Source: an uncultured Faecalibacterium sp.
Lineage (GTDB): Bacteria; Bacillota; Clostridia; Oscillospirales; Ruminococcaceae
Assembly (NCBI GenBank): GCA_900540455.1
Contig: UQGD01000044.1
Coordinates: forward strand, 1-13,898
Direction of reading: 5' to 3'
Length of the DNA: 13,898 nucleotides
In this document: piece by piece, positions 5,058 through 12,525 of the stretch
How the letters are laid out: each line of letters starts with the position of its first letter
Numbering within the stretch: position 1 is the first letter of the stretch
Notes under the pieces: generated by a model
Told to the model about the DNA's origin: nothing
Seen by the model: only the letters and a program-made list of their open reading frames with translations
Databases searched by the model: none
Program-made: the position numbers and the translations under genes

Positions 5058-6230
5058 GTGTATCCAACTGTGGAATTCAGCCGCAAAATGATGAAACAAC
5101 TGGTGGGGCTGCTGTGTCTGGCCGCCGCACTGGTATGGGGCGTGCAGCACAGCGTCCAGCTGATGGGCTGGCTGCGGGTGTTTTTGGGCATCGTGCAGCC
5201 CTTTTTGCTGGGCTGCGCCATTGCGTTCGTGCTCAACCTGCCGCTGCGGGCCATTGAGCGCAAGCTGCTGCGCCGCTGGAACAGCGCCGCCCGCCGTCCG
5301 GTGTCCCTGCTGATGAGCCTGGGGTTTGTTATCCTGGTGGTGGCGCTGGTGGTCGTGATGATCGTGCCGGAGCTGGTGGAGGCCATTGCCGATATCGTGC
5401 AGCAGGTGCCTGTTGCGCTGGAAAGACTGGTGCTCTGGCTCAATGAGATGGCCGTGCGCTACCCGCAGCTGGATCAATCCGCAGCGGTGCTGGCGCAGCT
5501 GGAGGAGAACTGGCAGGAGATCGTAGAGAACGCCCTGTCCATGCTCAAGCACGGTCTGGGCAGCGTGGTGTCCACCACCATCGGTGTGGCGGGCAGCGTC
5601 ATCAGCGGCGTTACCACCACCTTCATCGCCTTTGTATTCAGCTTCTACCTGCTGATGCAGAAAGAGAAAATCGCTGGGCAGGTCAAGCGGGTGCTCACCG
5701 CCTATCTGCCCCCCCGTGCAGCAGAGCGCACGGTGCAGGTGTGCTGCCTGCTGGATAAGAACTTCAGCAGCTTTATCGCCGGGCAGTGCCTGGAAGCGGT
5801 GATCCTGGGCAGTATGTTCGTGGTCAGTATGACCCTGCTGCGGATGCCCTATGCGGTGATGGTGGGCGTGCTGATCGCCTTTACCGCCCTGATCCCCATC
5901 GTGGGCGCCTTTATCGGCTGCTTTGTGGGCGCTTTCCTGATCCTGCTGGAGAACCCCATGCAGGCGGTGGCTTTTGTGGTGCTGTTCCTGGTGCTGCAGC
6001 AGCTGGAAGGCAACTTTATCTACCCCCGTGTGGTGGGCAGCTCGGTGGGTCTGCCCTCCATCTGGGTGCTGGCCGCTGTTACGGTGGGCGGCAGCCTGTT
6101 TGGCATCGTGGGTATGCTGGTGTTCATCCCGCTGATCTCCACGGCTTATTCCCTGCTGCGGGACAGCGTCAATGCCCGCAATGCGGCCCGTGCCGCCCAG
6201 AACGTCCCGTCTCCGCCTCAGGCAGAGTGA
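5058..6230 (+). CDS. AI-2E family transporter (PF01594)
   Basis: A membrane protein of up to 390 residues with about eight helices (approx. 13-33, 40-60, 84-104, 175-200, 235-260, 264-293, 300-318, 333-363) and a soluble segment between helices 3 and 4, as in the PF01594/UPF0118 family. Family marks include FVLNLPLRAIERKLL (57-71), MPYAVMVGVLIAFTALIPIVGA (263-284) and the stretch 314-337 with QQLEGNFIYPRVVG. The family is named for autoinducer-2 export, but members also include Na+/H+ antiporters and the substrate cannot be told from sequence. The start is uncertain: GTG at 5058, GTG at 5070 (giving MEFSRKMMK, which looks like related N-termini) or ATG at 5088. None has a strong ribosome binding site. 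The nucleotidyltransferase gene follows after 71 bp on the same strand. Confidence 0.88.
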   Translation: MYPTVEFSRKMMKQLVGLLCLAAALVWGVQHSVQLMGWLRVFLGIVQPFLLGCAIAFVLNLPLRAIERKLLRRWNSAARRPVSLLMSLGFVILVVALVVVMIVPELVEAIADIVQQVPVALERLVLWLNEMAVRYPQLDQSAAVLAQLEENWQEIVENALSMLKHGLGSVVSTTIGVAGSVISGVTTTFIAFVFSFYLLMQKEKIAGQVKRVLTAYLPPRAAERTVQVCCLLDKNFSSFIAGQCLEAVILGSMFVVSMTLLRMPYAVMVGVLIAFTALIPIVGAFIGCFVGAFLILLENPMQAVAFVVLFLVLQQLEGNFIYPRVVGSSVGLPSIWVLAAVTVGGSLFGIVGMLVFIPLISTAYSLLRDSVNARNAARAAQNVPSPPQAE

Positions 6231-6251
6231 GTGATAAACGCAAGAAGGAGC

Positions 6252-6276
6252 GGACGCCCGGCCTTTTTGGGTGTCC
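6252..6276 (+). other. Intercistronic hairpin
   Basis: GGACGCCC (6252-6259) pairs with GGGTGTCC (6269-6276), 8 bp with one G·U and a 9-nt loop containing TTTTT. No T-run follows, so it is not a standard terminator. It may process or stabilise the mRNA between the membrane protein and nucleotidyltransferase genes. Confidence 0.4.
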
Positions 6277-6301
6277 TGGAAGATGAAAGGAGAATCTCCC
6301 C

Positions 6302-7222
6302 ATGGAAAAACCGGTATTGGTGGTCATGGCTGCTGGTATGGGCAGCCGTTACGGCGGCATGAAGCAGATCGACCCGGTGGGTCCCAGCGGCCAGGTCATC
6401 ATTGATTATTCCCTGTACGATGCCCGCCGGGCAGGCTTTGAGACCGTGATCTTTGTGATCAAGCACGAGATCGAGGATGCCTTCAAGGCAGCCATTGGCG
6501 ACCGTGTGTCCAAGGTGATGAAGGTGGAGTACGCCTTCCAGCAGCTGGAGGAGCTGCCTGCCGGGTTTGCTGTGCCGGAAGGCCGTGCAAAGCCCTGGGG
6601 CACCTGCCATGCCGTGCTGGCTGCAAAGCACCTGATCCACGGACCCTTTGCGGTCATCAACGCCGACGATTACTATGGCCCGGAGGCGTTCCAGGTGATC
6701 TATGATTACCTCTCCACCCATCAGGACGGCGAGGTCTACGATTACTGCATGGTCAGCTACCTGCTGAAGAACACCGTCTCGGAGAACGGCAGCGTGGCCC
6801 GCGGCGTCTGTGAGGCAAACCCCGACGGCACCCTGGCAGCGGTCACCGAGCGCACCTGCATCGAGACCTACCCCGGCGGCATCCACTTTACCGAGAACGG
6901 CGGCGATACCTGGCAGGACCTGGCCCCGGATACCCCGGTGAGCATGAACCTGTGGGGCTTTGGCCAGAGCTTTTTGGAGGAGGCGGAGGCCCGCTTTGCC
7001 GGCTGGCTGTCCGAGAATCTGCCCAAGAACCCCCTGAAGTGCGAGTACTTCCTGCCCTTGGTGGTCAGCGAGCTGCTGGCTGAGGGCAAGGCGACCGTAA
7101 AGCTGCTCCACAGCACCGACAAGTGGTACGGCGTCACCTACCGGGAGGATAAGCCCGTGGTGGTGAACGCCATCGCCCAGAAGATCGCAGATGGGCTGTA
7201 CCCCGCCGACCTGTGGGCATAA
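6302..7222 (+). CDS. Sugar-nucleotide nucleotidyltransferase family protein
   Basis: A 306-residue cytoplasmic protein of the NTP_transferase superfamily, which joins a sugar phosphate to a nucleoside triphosphate. The N-terminal signature AAGMGSRYGGMKQID (10-24) holds the nucleotide-binding loop and Lys21. PWGTCHAVLAAKH (98-110) and NADDYYG (120-126), with aspartates for metal binding, follow in the usual order. The C-terminal half, with GVTYREDKPVV, does not show the left-handed beta-helix of the longer bifunctional enzymes. The closest type I know is the stand-alone family annotated as nucleotidyltransferase or UTP-glucose-1-phosphate-like. The sugar is unknown. ATG 6302 follows AAAGGAG with a 9-nt gap. 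It shares a transcript with the AI-2E-family gene and ends at a strong bidirectional terminator. Confidence 0.85.
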   Translation: MEKPVLVVMAAGMGSRYGGMKQIDPVGPSGQVIIDYSLYDARRAGFETVIFVIKHEIEDAFKAAIGDRVSKVMKVEYAFQQLEELPAGFAVPEGRAKPWGTCHAVLAAKHLIHGPFAVINADDYYGPEAFQVIYDYLSTHQDGEVYDYCMVSYLLKNTVSENGSVARGVCEANPDGTLAAVTERTCIETYPGGIHFTENGGDTWQDLAPDTPVSMNLWGFGQSFLEEAEARFAGWLSENLPKNPLKCEYFLPLVVSELLAEGKATVKLLHSTDKWYGVTYREDKPVVVNAIAQKIADGLYPADLWA

Positions 7223-7245
7223 AAAGCGACACACCCCCTTTGCAT

Positions 7246-7310
7246 AAAAAGACCCCGGCCCCCTGGCCGCAGCATACGCTGCACTGCCAGGGGGCCGGGG
7301 CCTTTTATTT
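7246..7310. terminator. Large bidirectional terminator between convergent genes
   Basis: A perfect 14-bp GC stem, 7253-7266 with 7287-7300, encloses a small inner stem GCAGC/GCTGC. On the plus strand it is followed by CCTTTTATTT, on the minus strand by TCTTTTTATG. It ends both the nucleotidyltransferase transcript and the convergent alaX-to-PF06541 transcript. The plus-strand T-run overlaps the stop codon of the PF06541 gene (7305-7307). Confidence 0.93.
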
Positions 7311-8381
7311 GTGGGTGTTGTCGTTTTTGTGGTCAAGACCCAGAGCATCCCGCAGGGAGAGCAGGGTCCGCTTTTTATCGCCGTGCTGCATCTCCGGGAA
7401 AGCGCGTATCAGGCGGCGCTTCTGGCGGGACAGCAGCCGGGCCTGGGGCTGGAAGCGGGCCTGCAGGGCCAGGCTGCGGGTGCGCAGCTCCTCAGCCAGC
7501 TGTTCCAGCTGCAAGGCTTCGGCTGCACGCTCGGCTCCGCCCTGGGCGGCCAGCTTGGCAGCGTTGGCGACCTCCGCCGCATTCAGCTGCAGGATCTCGG
7601 CGGCGCGGCGGGCGTTCTGCCGGACGGTGTCCGCATGGTCCCGCAGCAGGGCGGCCAGCTGCTCCCGGGTGGGGAAGCCGTCCGCCGCCTGCCGGGCTTC
7701 GGCTGCGGCCAGCTTGAGCTGAAGGCGGCTCTCGTCCATCCGCTGGTCGGCCTCCAGTGCGGTGGAGCCCAGCGCCTGAGTCATGTGGTCGCTTACGGCG
7801 TGCAGGCTGTCTGCTACGGTTTCCAGGGCGTCCAGGTCCTTGGTCAGGCCGGCAGCAGCTACAGCAGTGGCCACGGTGTCGGCGGCGTAGAGCAGATAGC
7901 ATACCACCATCACCGCCAGGCCGGCTGGCTGCCGGGTCAGGGCGATCAGATGGGCAATGGGCGGGTGGATCAGTTTGACCACCACCAGCACCCCCACGCC
8001 CCACATCAGGGAGTATTGCAGGCAGATATAGCCCCCAATGTTAAAGGGGTTCTGGGTGTAGTCCCACCAGCGGGTGTGGTACAGCTTGAACAGTGCCCAG
8101 CCGCCCACCAGCTCCACGGCGCTGGCCACAGCGCCGCCAGCCAAAAACAGCAGCAGGAGGTTGTCCTCCAGCGGGTGCAGCAGCCACAGCACCGCCACTA
8201 CGCCAAAGCCATAAATGGGGCAGACAGGGCCGTTCAAAAAGCCGCGGTTCACCAGCTTGCCGCTGGCAGCGGCCACATACACCACCTCGCTGCACCAGCC
8301 CAAAAAGGAGTACAGCAAAAAATAGGCCATTGCATCGTACAGGGACATGCTGCCCAGGACTGCGGTGTTGAAAAAATCCAT
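7305..8381 (-). CDS. PF06541 'putative ABC transporter type IV' membrane protein
   Basis: A 358-residue protein. The N-terminal half (about 15-178) has five or six membrane helices with the family's conserved stretches RGFLNGPVCPIYGFG (46-60) and, at 105-128, WWDYTQNPFNIGG continuing into YICLQYSLMWG. The C-terminal half (about 180-350) is soluble, alanine/glutamine/arginine-rich and heptad-like, probably a long coiled coil. The family is widespread in Firmicutes and has no proven function; no ABC ATPase is nearby. ATG 8381 follows GAGGAGG with a 7-nt gap. It is the last gene of the alaX-trmB-DUF6472 unit, 31 bp after the DUF6472 stop. A link to tRNA editing or methylation is not implied. Confidence 0.85.
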   Translation of the reverse strand: MDFFNTAVLGSMSLYDAMAYFLLYSFLGWCSEVVYVAAASGKLVNRGFLNGPVCPIYGFGVVAVLWLLHPLEDNLLLLFLAGGAVASAVELVGGWALFKLYHTRWWDYTQNPFNIGGYICLQYSLMWGVGVLVVVKLIHPPIAHLIALTRQPAGLAVMVVCYLLYAADTVATAVAAAGLTKDLDALETVADSLHAVSDHMTQALGSTALEADQRMDESRLQLKLAAAEARQAADGFPTREQLAALLRDHADTVRQNARRAAEILQLNAAEVANAAKLAAQGGAERAAEALQLEQLAEELRTRSLALQARFQPQARLLSRQKRRLIRAFPEMQHGDKKRTLLSLRDALGLDHKNDNTHK

Positions 8382-8412
8382 CCCAGGGCCTCCTCTCTTT
8401 GAAAAAGGCGGT

Positions 8413-8592
8413 TCAGTTTTGCTTTTTGACGATGGAATACTCGTTGCCCGGCTCAAAAAAGGGGCATTGCGCCACATCCCGGCTTAAAAAGCGGGCCATC
8501 TCGTCCTCATCAAAGTCCGGTGCGGCGGCGCAGTATTCCTGTCCATATTCATCGGTGCACAGGTTCACGCACAAAGGGCAGGGATCAGCCAT
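8413..8592 (-). CDS. DUF6472-like small cysteine-rich protein
   Basis: A 59-residue protein starting MADPCPLCVNLC and ending EYSIVKKQN. Cysteines at 5, 8, 12, 21 and 43, an acidic middle (DFDEDEMARFL, 26-36), CPFF (43-46) and the GNEYSIVKKQ end match the DUF6472 pattern that I recall from Oscillospiraceae and Lachnospiraceae, usually found next to trmB or similar genes. The cysteines suggest a bound metal such as zinc, which is inference. Function unknown. The ATG overlaps the end of trmB by 8 nt (ATGGCTGA), with GAGGTGA about 6 nt upstream inside trmB, so the two are translationally coupled. Confidence 0.85.
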   Translation of the reverse strand: MADPCPLCVNLCTDEYGQEYCAAAPDFDEDEMARFLSRDVAQCPFFEPGNEYSIVKKQN

Positions 8593-9346
8593 TTTCGCTC
8601 ACCTCGGCGTCCTGCTGGGCGGCAGCCTCCGCTGCCATCCGCTTGAGCACCTTGGGCTCCACCCAGGTCACCGTGTCGGCGCCGGGCTTTTTGCGGGCGA
8701 TCAGTGCCTTGATGGGGATGCCCATCTCGGTAAACATCCCCTCGTGCTCGGTGCGGATGTTCCAGGCGGGCTCGTCCTTGTGCAGGTCGTAGGTGGTCCA
8801 GAGGATCTCGTACCCGGATGCGGGGAAGTACTCCAGGCTGTCCCGGAACAGATCGTCGTCGTCGGTCTTGAAGTAGATCTCGCCGCCGTCGGCCAAAAAG
8901 TCCCGGTACTGGATCAGCTGCCGGGGGTAGGTGAGCCGGTGCTTGTTGGAGGAGGCGTTTTTGCTCCAGGGGTTGCAGAAGTTGATGTAGATCCGCTGCA
9001 CCGTATCCTCCGGCGCGATCACGCCCCGGATGCGCTCGATGTCGGTGCTCATGATCTTTACATTGTCCACCGGACGGCCGGCGGCGGCGTAGGCAGCCTC
9101 GATCTTGCGCTTGGCCAGGATCAGCACCTTGTCGGTGATGTCGATGCCCAGGTAGTTGTTCTCCGGGTGGGCGCAGGCCAGCTGGGAGATAAAGCCGCCC
9201 TTGCCGCAGCCCAGCTCCAGGATAAAGGGCTGCTGGGGCCGGGCGTACAGCTGGTGCCAGCCCCCGGCATGGGTCAGCGGCTCGTGGACGTGGAAATCAC
9301 TGGCCATCAGCTCGGCGCGGGCATAGGGTTTGAAACGCATTCTCAT
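8585..9346 (-). CDS. trmB: tRNA (guanine-N7-)-methyltransferase
   Basis: A 253-residue SAM-dependent methyltransferase that makes m7G at position 46 of tRNA. SAM-binding motif LELGCGKGGF (43-52), GIDI (67-70), STDIERI (100-106), the catalytic stretch INFCNPWSKN (121-130) and the C-terminal RTEHEGMFTEMGIPI (198-212) occur in the usual order and the length is typical, with a short charged tail. Compared with the common PWPKkRHxKRRL motif, the segment 126-138 reads PWSKNASSNKHRL, so one proline and the RH pair are altered. ATG 9346 follows AAGGAG with a 10-nt gap; a second methionine six bases later is possible. It lies 47 bp after the AlaX-type gene and overlaps the DUF6472 gene. Confidence 0.93.
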   Translation of the reverse strand: MRMRFKPYARAELMASDFHVHEPLTHAGGWHQLYARPQQPFILELGCGKGGFISQLACAHPENNYLGIDITDKVLILAKRKIEAAYAAAGRPVDNVKIMSTDIERIRGVIAPEDTVQRIYINFCNPWSKNASSNKHRLTYPRQLIQYRDFLADGGEIYFKTDDDDLFRDSLEYFPASGYEILWTTYDLHKDEPAWNIRTEHEGMFTEMGIPIKALIARKKPGADTVTWVEPKVLKRMAAEAAAQQDAEVSENG

Positions 9347-9393
9347 GGGATCGGTACTCCTTGTTGGTTTTGGTGTGATGAAAAAACGGTGGT

Positions 9394-10593
9394 TCAGTCC
9401 GCCAGATGCTGGCGGATAAAGGCGGACACCTGTTCCGGGCTGGCGGCGCAGCTGCCCTGACAGATGCCGGGCTTGCCGCCGCCCCGGCCGTTCAGCGCCA
9501 CATTCAGCGCCCGTGTCAGGGGGCGCACATCTCCGCTGGCCAGGGCCAGACAGTAGCCGGTGCCTTTTTCGGTGGGGGTCAGGGCGGCGCACAGACCATC
9601 GGTGGCCTGGGTCAGCCGGACCGCCAGCCGGTGCAGGCCGTCCGGGTCCAGCCCCGGCAGGGTGTGGATGGCGGCCTGCCCGGGGACGGCGGCTGCGGCC
9701 AGCGCATCAAAAAGCTGGCCGCACAGCCCATGGTGGGCGTATTGCAGGGCGGCATGAGCCTCGGCCAGCCGGTGGACGGCCAGGGCCGTCTCGGTGGGTT
9801 TGGCACTGAGCAGAGCGCCGATGTCTGCCTGGGCCGCGCGCATCTGCACGGCGGCATCCAGCGCGCGGCGGCCGCAGACCACGCTCAGCCGCTCGCCGCC
9901 CTTGTAGTGCTCCGAGGCCAGGATCTTGATCTGCCCCACCTGGCCGGAGCGGGCCACATGGGTGCCGCAGCAGGCGCACACATCCGCACCGGGGATCTCC
10001 ACGATGCGCACGGCGCCCTCAATGGGCTTTTTGCTGCGGTAGCACAGAGCCTCCAGCTGGGCTTTGTCCGGGTACCAGGCACGCACCGGCACATCCTGCC
10101 AGATGATCTGGTTGGCGGCCAGCTCCGCCTGGCGCAGCCCCTCCGGAGAGATGGGGACACTGGTGTCCATCCGCACAGCGCCGGCCCCGATGTGGAAACC
10201 CACGTTCTCCGCCCCGAACATCTGGTGCAGCAGGCCCGAAAGGATATGCTCTCCGGTGTGCTGCTGCATCTTGTCCAGCCGCCAGTCCCAGTCGATCTGC
10301 TGGGTCAGGGGGGTGCCGGGGGCAATGTCCGGCAGGGGGGTGTCCGGGACGGGGGCCAGGGTGTGCCAGATCAGCCCGCCCTGCTCGTGGACATCCACCA
10401 CCGCCAGATCCCGGCCGTCCGGCAGGGTCAGCACCCCCAGGTCGGCGGGCTGGCCGCCCCCTTCCGGGTAAAATACGGTGCCGTCCAGCGCCAGCCGGAC
10501 CCGGCCCTCCCGGTCGGTGCCGGAAGCCAGCACCCGGCCCTCGGCCCGGGTCAGGAAGGGGTCGTTCTCGTAGTATTTTTCCGTGCGCTGCAT
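9394..10593 (-). CDS. Alanyl-tRNA editing protein, AlaX type with DHHA1 domain
   Basis: A 399-residue free-standing relative of the editing half of alanyl-tRNA synthetase. It would hydrolyse Ser- or Gly-tRNA(Ala) to protect translation. FYPEGGGQPADLG (41-53) is the start of the editing fold; zinc ligands appear in HTGEH (112-116) and CACCGTH (206-212), followed by the C-terminal DHHA1 domain ending in NGRGGGKPGICQG (368-380). The aminoacylation domain is absent, so it is not AlaRS. ATG 10593 follows AGGAGGA with a 7-nt gap; a longer frame upstream lacks a ribosome binding site. It is the first gene of the unit with trmB and transcribes away from malQ. The pairing with trmB makes a small tRNA-quality operon. 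Confidence 0.9.
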   Translation of the reverse strand: MQRTEKYYENDPFLTRAEGRVLASGTDREGRVRLALDGTVFYPEGGGQPADLGVLTLPDGRDLAVVDVHEQGGLIWHTLAPVPDTPLPDIAPGTPLTQQIDWDWRLDKMQQHTGEHILSGLLHQMFGAENVGFHIGAGAVRMDTSVPISPEGLRQAELAANQIIWQDVPVRAWYPDKAQLEALCYRSKKPIEGAVRIVEIPGADVCACCGTHVARSGQVGQIKILASEHYKGGERLSVVCGRRALDAAVQMRAAQADIGALLSAKPTETALAVHRLAEAHAALQYAHHGLCGQLFDALAAAAVPGQAAIHTLPGLDPDGLHRLAVRLTQATDGLCAALTPTEKGTGYCLALASGDVRPLTRALNVALNGRGGGKPGICQGSCAASPEQVSAFIRQHLAD

Positions 10594-10666
10594 GATACAT
10601 TCCTCCTGGATGGTGCGGGGGACGCTGTGCGGCATAAAATGCCGGGCCACGGCCCCCGCTTACCCC

Positions 10667-10695
10667 AGTATACCACGTTTTTTGCTGGTGGAAAA
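10667..10695 (-). promoter_or_regulatory. Promoter of the alaX-trmB unit
   Basis: On the minus strand, TTTTCC (10695-10690), a 17-bp spacer and TATACT (10672-10667) with an extended -10 TG. Predicted start near 10660, giving a leader of about 67 nt with short GC-rich inverted repeats such as GGCAT/ATGCC. Confidence 0.75.
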
Positions 10696-10717
10696 TACCC
10701 GGCCTTTGTGTTATGAT
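10689..10717 (+). promoter_or_regulatory. Promoter of malQ
   Basis: TGGAAA (10689-10694, 4 of 6 match to TTGACA), a 17-bp spacer and TATGAT (10712-10717) with an extended -10 TG one base before it. The -35 overlaps that of the divergent alaX promoter. A second -10-like TATAAC lies at 10725-10730. Confidence 0.6.
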
Positions 10718-10718
10718 A

Positions 10719-10731
10719 AGTTATTATAACT
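10719..10731. promoter_or_regulatory. Perfect 13-bp palindrome at the malQ transcription start
   Basis: AGTTAT-T-ATAACT (10719-10731) lies directly after the malQ -10, where transcription should begin, and ends 25 bp before the ATG. Its position fits a repressor site, but it is short and AT-rich and no regulator gene is nearby. Confidence 0.35.
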
Positions 10732-10756
10732 GCATCGTGCGAGGAAAGGGATCATT

Positions 10757-12295
10757 ATGCGAGAAAGTGGAATCTTGATGCCGGTGTCCAGTCTGCCCGG
10801 CCCCTATGGCATCGGCTGCTTTGGCAAGGCGGCCTATCAGTTCGTGGATTTTCTGGCGGCTGCGGGCCAGCACATCTGGCAGATCTTGCCCCTCAGCCCC
10901 ACTGGCTACGGGGACAGCCCGTACCAGAGCTGTTCTGCCTTTGCGGGCAACCCCTATTTTATCGACCTGGAGGACCTGGCCGCACAGGGGCTGCTGACCA
11001 AAGCGCAGCTGGCGGCAGAGGACTGGGGCAAGGACCCCTGTACGGTGGATTACGGCGCCCTGTACACCGCCCGGTACCGGGTGCTGCGTGCAGCCTACGC
11101 CGCCTGGCGGGACAAATGCGCCGGGCTGTATGGCTGCGAGCATTATTACCCGGATGAATTTTATGCCTTTACCCTTTCCAACGAGGACTGGCTGGAGGAT
11201 TATGCCCTGTATATGGCCCTCAAGACGGCCCATCGGATGACCAGCTGGACCCAGTGGCCCCAGCCGCTGCGGCTGCGCCAGCCGGATGCTCTGGCAGCTT
11301 TCCGGGCGGAAAACCAGGAGGAAGTGGATTTCTGGAAGTTTTTGCAGTTCCAGTTCAGCACCCAGTGGCAGAAACTGAAAGCCTATGCCAACGGCAAGGG
11401 GGTGCAGATCCTGGGCGACATCCCCATCTATGTCTCGGCAGACTCGGTGGACGCCTGGACGGGCGGGCCGCTGTTTGAGCTGGATGCCGAGGGCGGCTTT
11501 GCACGGGTGGCGGGCTGCCCGCCGGATTATTTCTCCGCCGAGGGGCAGCTGTGGGGCAACCCGCTGTATAACTGGGCCTTCCATCAGGAGACCGGCTACG
11601 CCTGGTGGGTGCGCCGGGTGCGCCACGCCCTGGGCATCTACGACCTGCTGCGCATCGACCACTTCCGCGGCTTTGACACCTATTGGGCCATCCCGGCGGA
11701 CAGCACCACCGCCCGCACCGGCCGGTGGGAGCAAGGCCCCGGCATGGAGCTGTTCCGGGCACTGGAGGGGGCGCTGGGCAAACTGCCCATCATTGCAGAG
11801 GACCTGGGCGAGCTGTTCCCCAGTGTGCGCACCCTGCTGGCAGACAGCGGCTTCCCCGGCATGAAGGTCCTGCAGTTTGCCTTTGGCGGCGGCGATAACG
11901 AGTATCTGCCCCACAACCACACAGCCAACTGCGTGGTCTACCCCGGCACCCACGATAACACCACCCTGGCGGATTGGTGGGAGAATGGCGCCACCCCGCA
12001 GGAAAAGGCTTGTGCAGCTGCATACCTGCACCTGACCCCGCTGCAGCCCACGGCCCGGCAGCTGGCCGCTGTGCCGGTGGATGCAGCGCGCCTGGGGCTG
12101 ATCCGTCTGGCGCTGGGCTCGGTGGCGCAGCGGGCCATCGTGCCGCTGTACGACTGGCTGGGCCTGGGGGGAGAGGCGCACCTGAATACGCCGGGCCGCC
12201 TGGGCGGGAACTGGGCCTGGCGGGCCGCCGCCAACGCCTGCACCCCGGCGCTGGCTGCCCAGATCCGGGAAGAGTGCCAGGTGTACAGCCGGTGA
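10757..12295 (+). CDS. malQ: 4-alpha-glucanotransferase (GH77)
   Basis: A 512-residue amylomaltase, the usual bacterial length. It transfers alpha-1,4-glucan chains between maltooligosaccharides in the cytoplasm and serves maltodextrin or glycogen use. The N-terminal WQILPLSPTGYGDSPYQ (41-57) with SAFAGNP, the nucleophile in RIDHFRG (Asp301), the acid/base in IIAEDLG (Glu348), and the stabilising aspartate in YPGTHDNTT (Asp400) are all present, so it should be active. ATG 10757 follows GAGGAAAGGG. It stands alone; no glycogen phosphorylase or maltose transporter is in the window. No clear terminator follows; a hairpin at 12323-12341 lacks a proper T-run. Confidence 0.95.
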   Translation: MRESGILMPVSSLPGPYGIGCFGKAAYQFVDFLAAAGQHIWQILPLSPTGYGDSPYQSCSAFAGNPYFIDLEDLAAQGLLTKAQLAAEDWGKDPCTVDYGALYTARYRVLRAAYAAWRDKCAGLYGCEHYYPDEFYAFTLSNEDWLEDYALYMALKTAHRMTSWTQWPQPLRLRQPDALAAFRAENQEEVDFWKFLQFQFSTQWQKLKAYANGKGVQILGDIPIYVSADSVDAWTGGPLFELDAEGGFARVAGCPPDYFSAEGQLWGNPLYNWAFHQETGYAWWVRRVRHALGIYDLLRIDHFRGFDTYWAIPADSTTARTGRWEQGPGMELFRALEGALGKLPIIAEDLGELFPSVRTLLADSGFPGMKVLQFAFGGGDNEYLPHNHTANCVVYPGTHDNTTLADWWENGATPQEKACAAAYLHLTPLQPTARQLAAVPVDAARLGLIRLALGSVAQRAIVPLYDWLGLGGEAHLNTPGRLGGNWAWRAAANACTPALAAQIREECQVYSR

Positions 12296-12376
12296 TACAG
12301 GACAGCGGTTGGGCGGGAAGGATTTCAGCAATCTGCTGAAAATGAAAAAATTTTTCGCAGAATCTGTGCGTTTTGC

Positions 12377-12405
12377 TGGAAAATCCGTGCCTGCGGTGGT
12401 ATACT
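12377..12405 (+). promoter_or_regulatory. Promoter of the degenerate-GGDEF gene
   Basis: TGGAAA (12377-12382), a 17-bp spacer and TATACT (12400-12405) with an extended -10 TG. An AT-rich patch (about 12339-12356, AAAATGAAAAAATTTTT) about 20-40 bp upstream could serve as an UP element. Predicted start near 12412 leaves a leader of about 114 nt. Confidence 0.65.
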
Positions 12406-12411
12406 ATGCCT

Positions 12412-12525
12412 GGCAAATATCCTTTTCCGGAATTTTGGGGAAATACGATACCGCGACAAAAAAGGACGCAGCCCTGGCGGGCCGGTTCACCGGGCTTTGC
12501 CAGCGGAGGCAGATGGGAACTTGAG
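12412..12525 (+). other. Long leader with competing hairpins
   Basis: The region before the GGDEF-like gene contains CTGGC/GCCAG (12474-12478 and 12499-12503) enclosing CCGG/CCGG around TTCA (12482-12485 and 12490-12493), and an alternative AGCCC/GGGCT pairing. The only strong ribosome-binding sequence, GGAGG (12505-12509), sits just after the stem but 16 nt from the ATG. I could not match it to a known riboswitch. Confidence 0.35.

Noticed and set aside
9406..10716. Plus-strand open frame opposite the AlaX-type gene
   Set aside because: Biased Gly/Gln/His content, no motif, no promoter; the opposite strand encodes the editing and DHHA1 motifs. The same applies to frames opposite malQ (10724-12331, minus) and the PF06541 gene (7311-8402, plus).
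12323..12357. Rho-independent terminator of malQ
   Set aside because: TTTCAGCA/TGCTGAAA forms an 8-bp stem, but the T-run comes after an A-rich stretch about 9 nt later and the stem is AT-rich; the segment fits an upstream promoter element better.
12420..12520. c-di-GMP-I riboswitch before the GGDEF-like gene
   Set aside because: A GGACGCAGCC segment recalls the GACGCAAAGCC core, but the 5' GGCAAA and GAAA tetraloop stem and the 3' receptor-side sequence are not in place.
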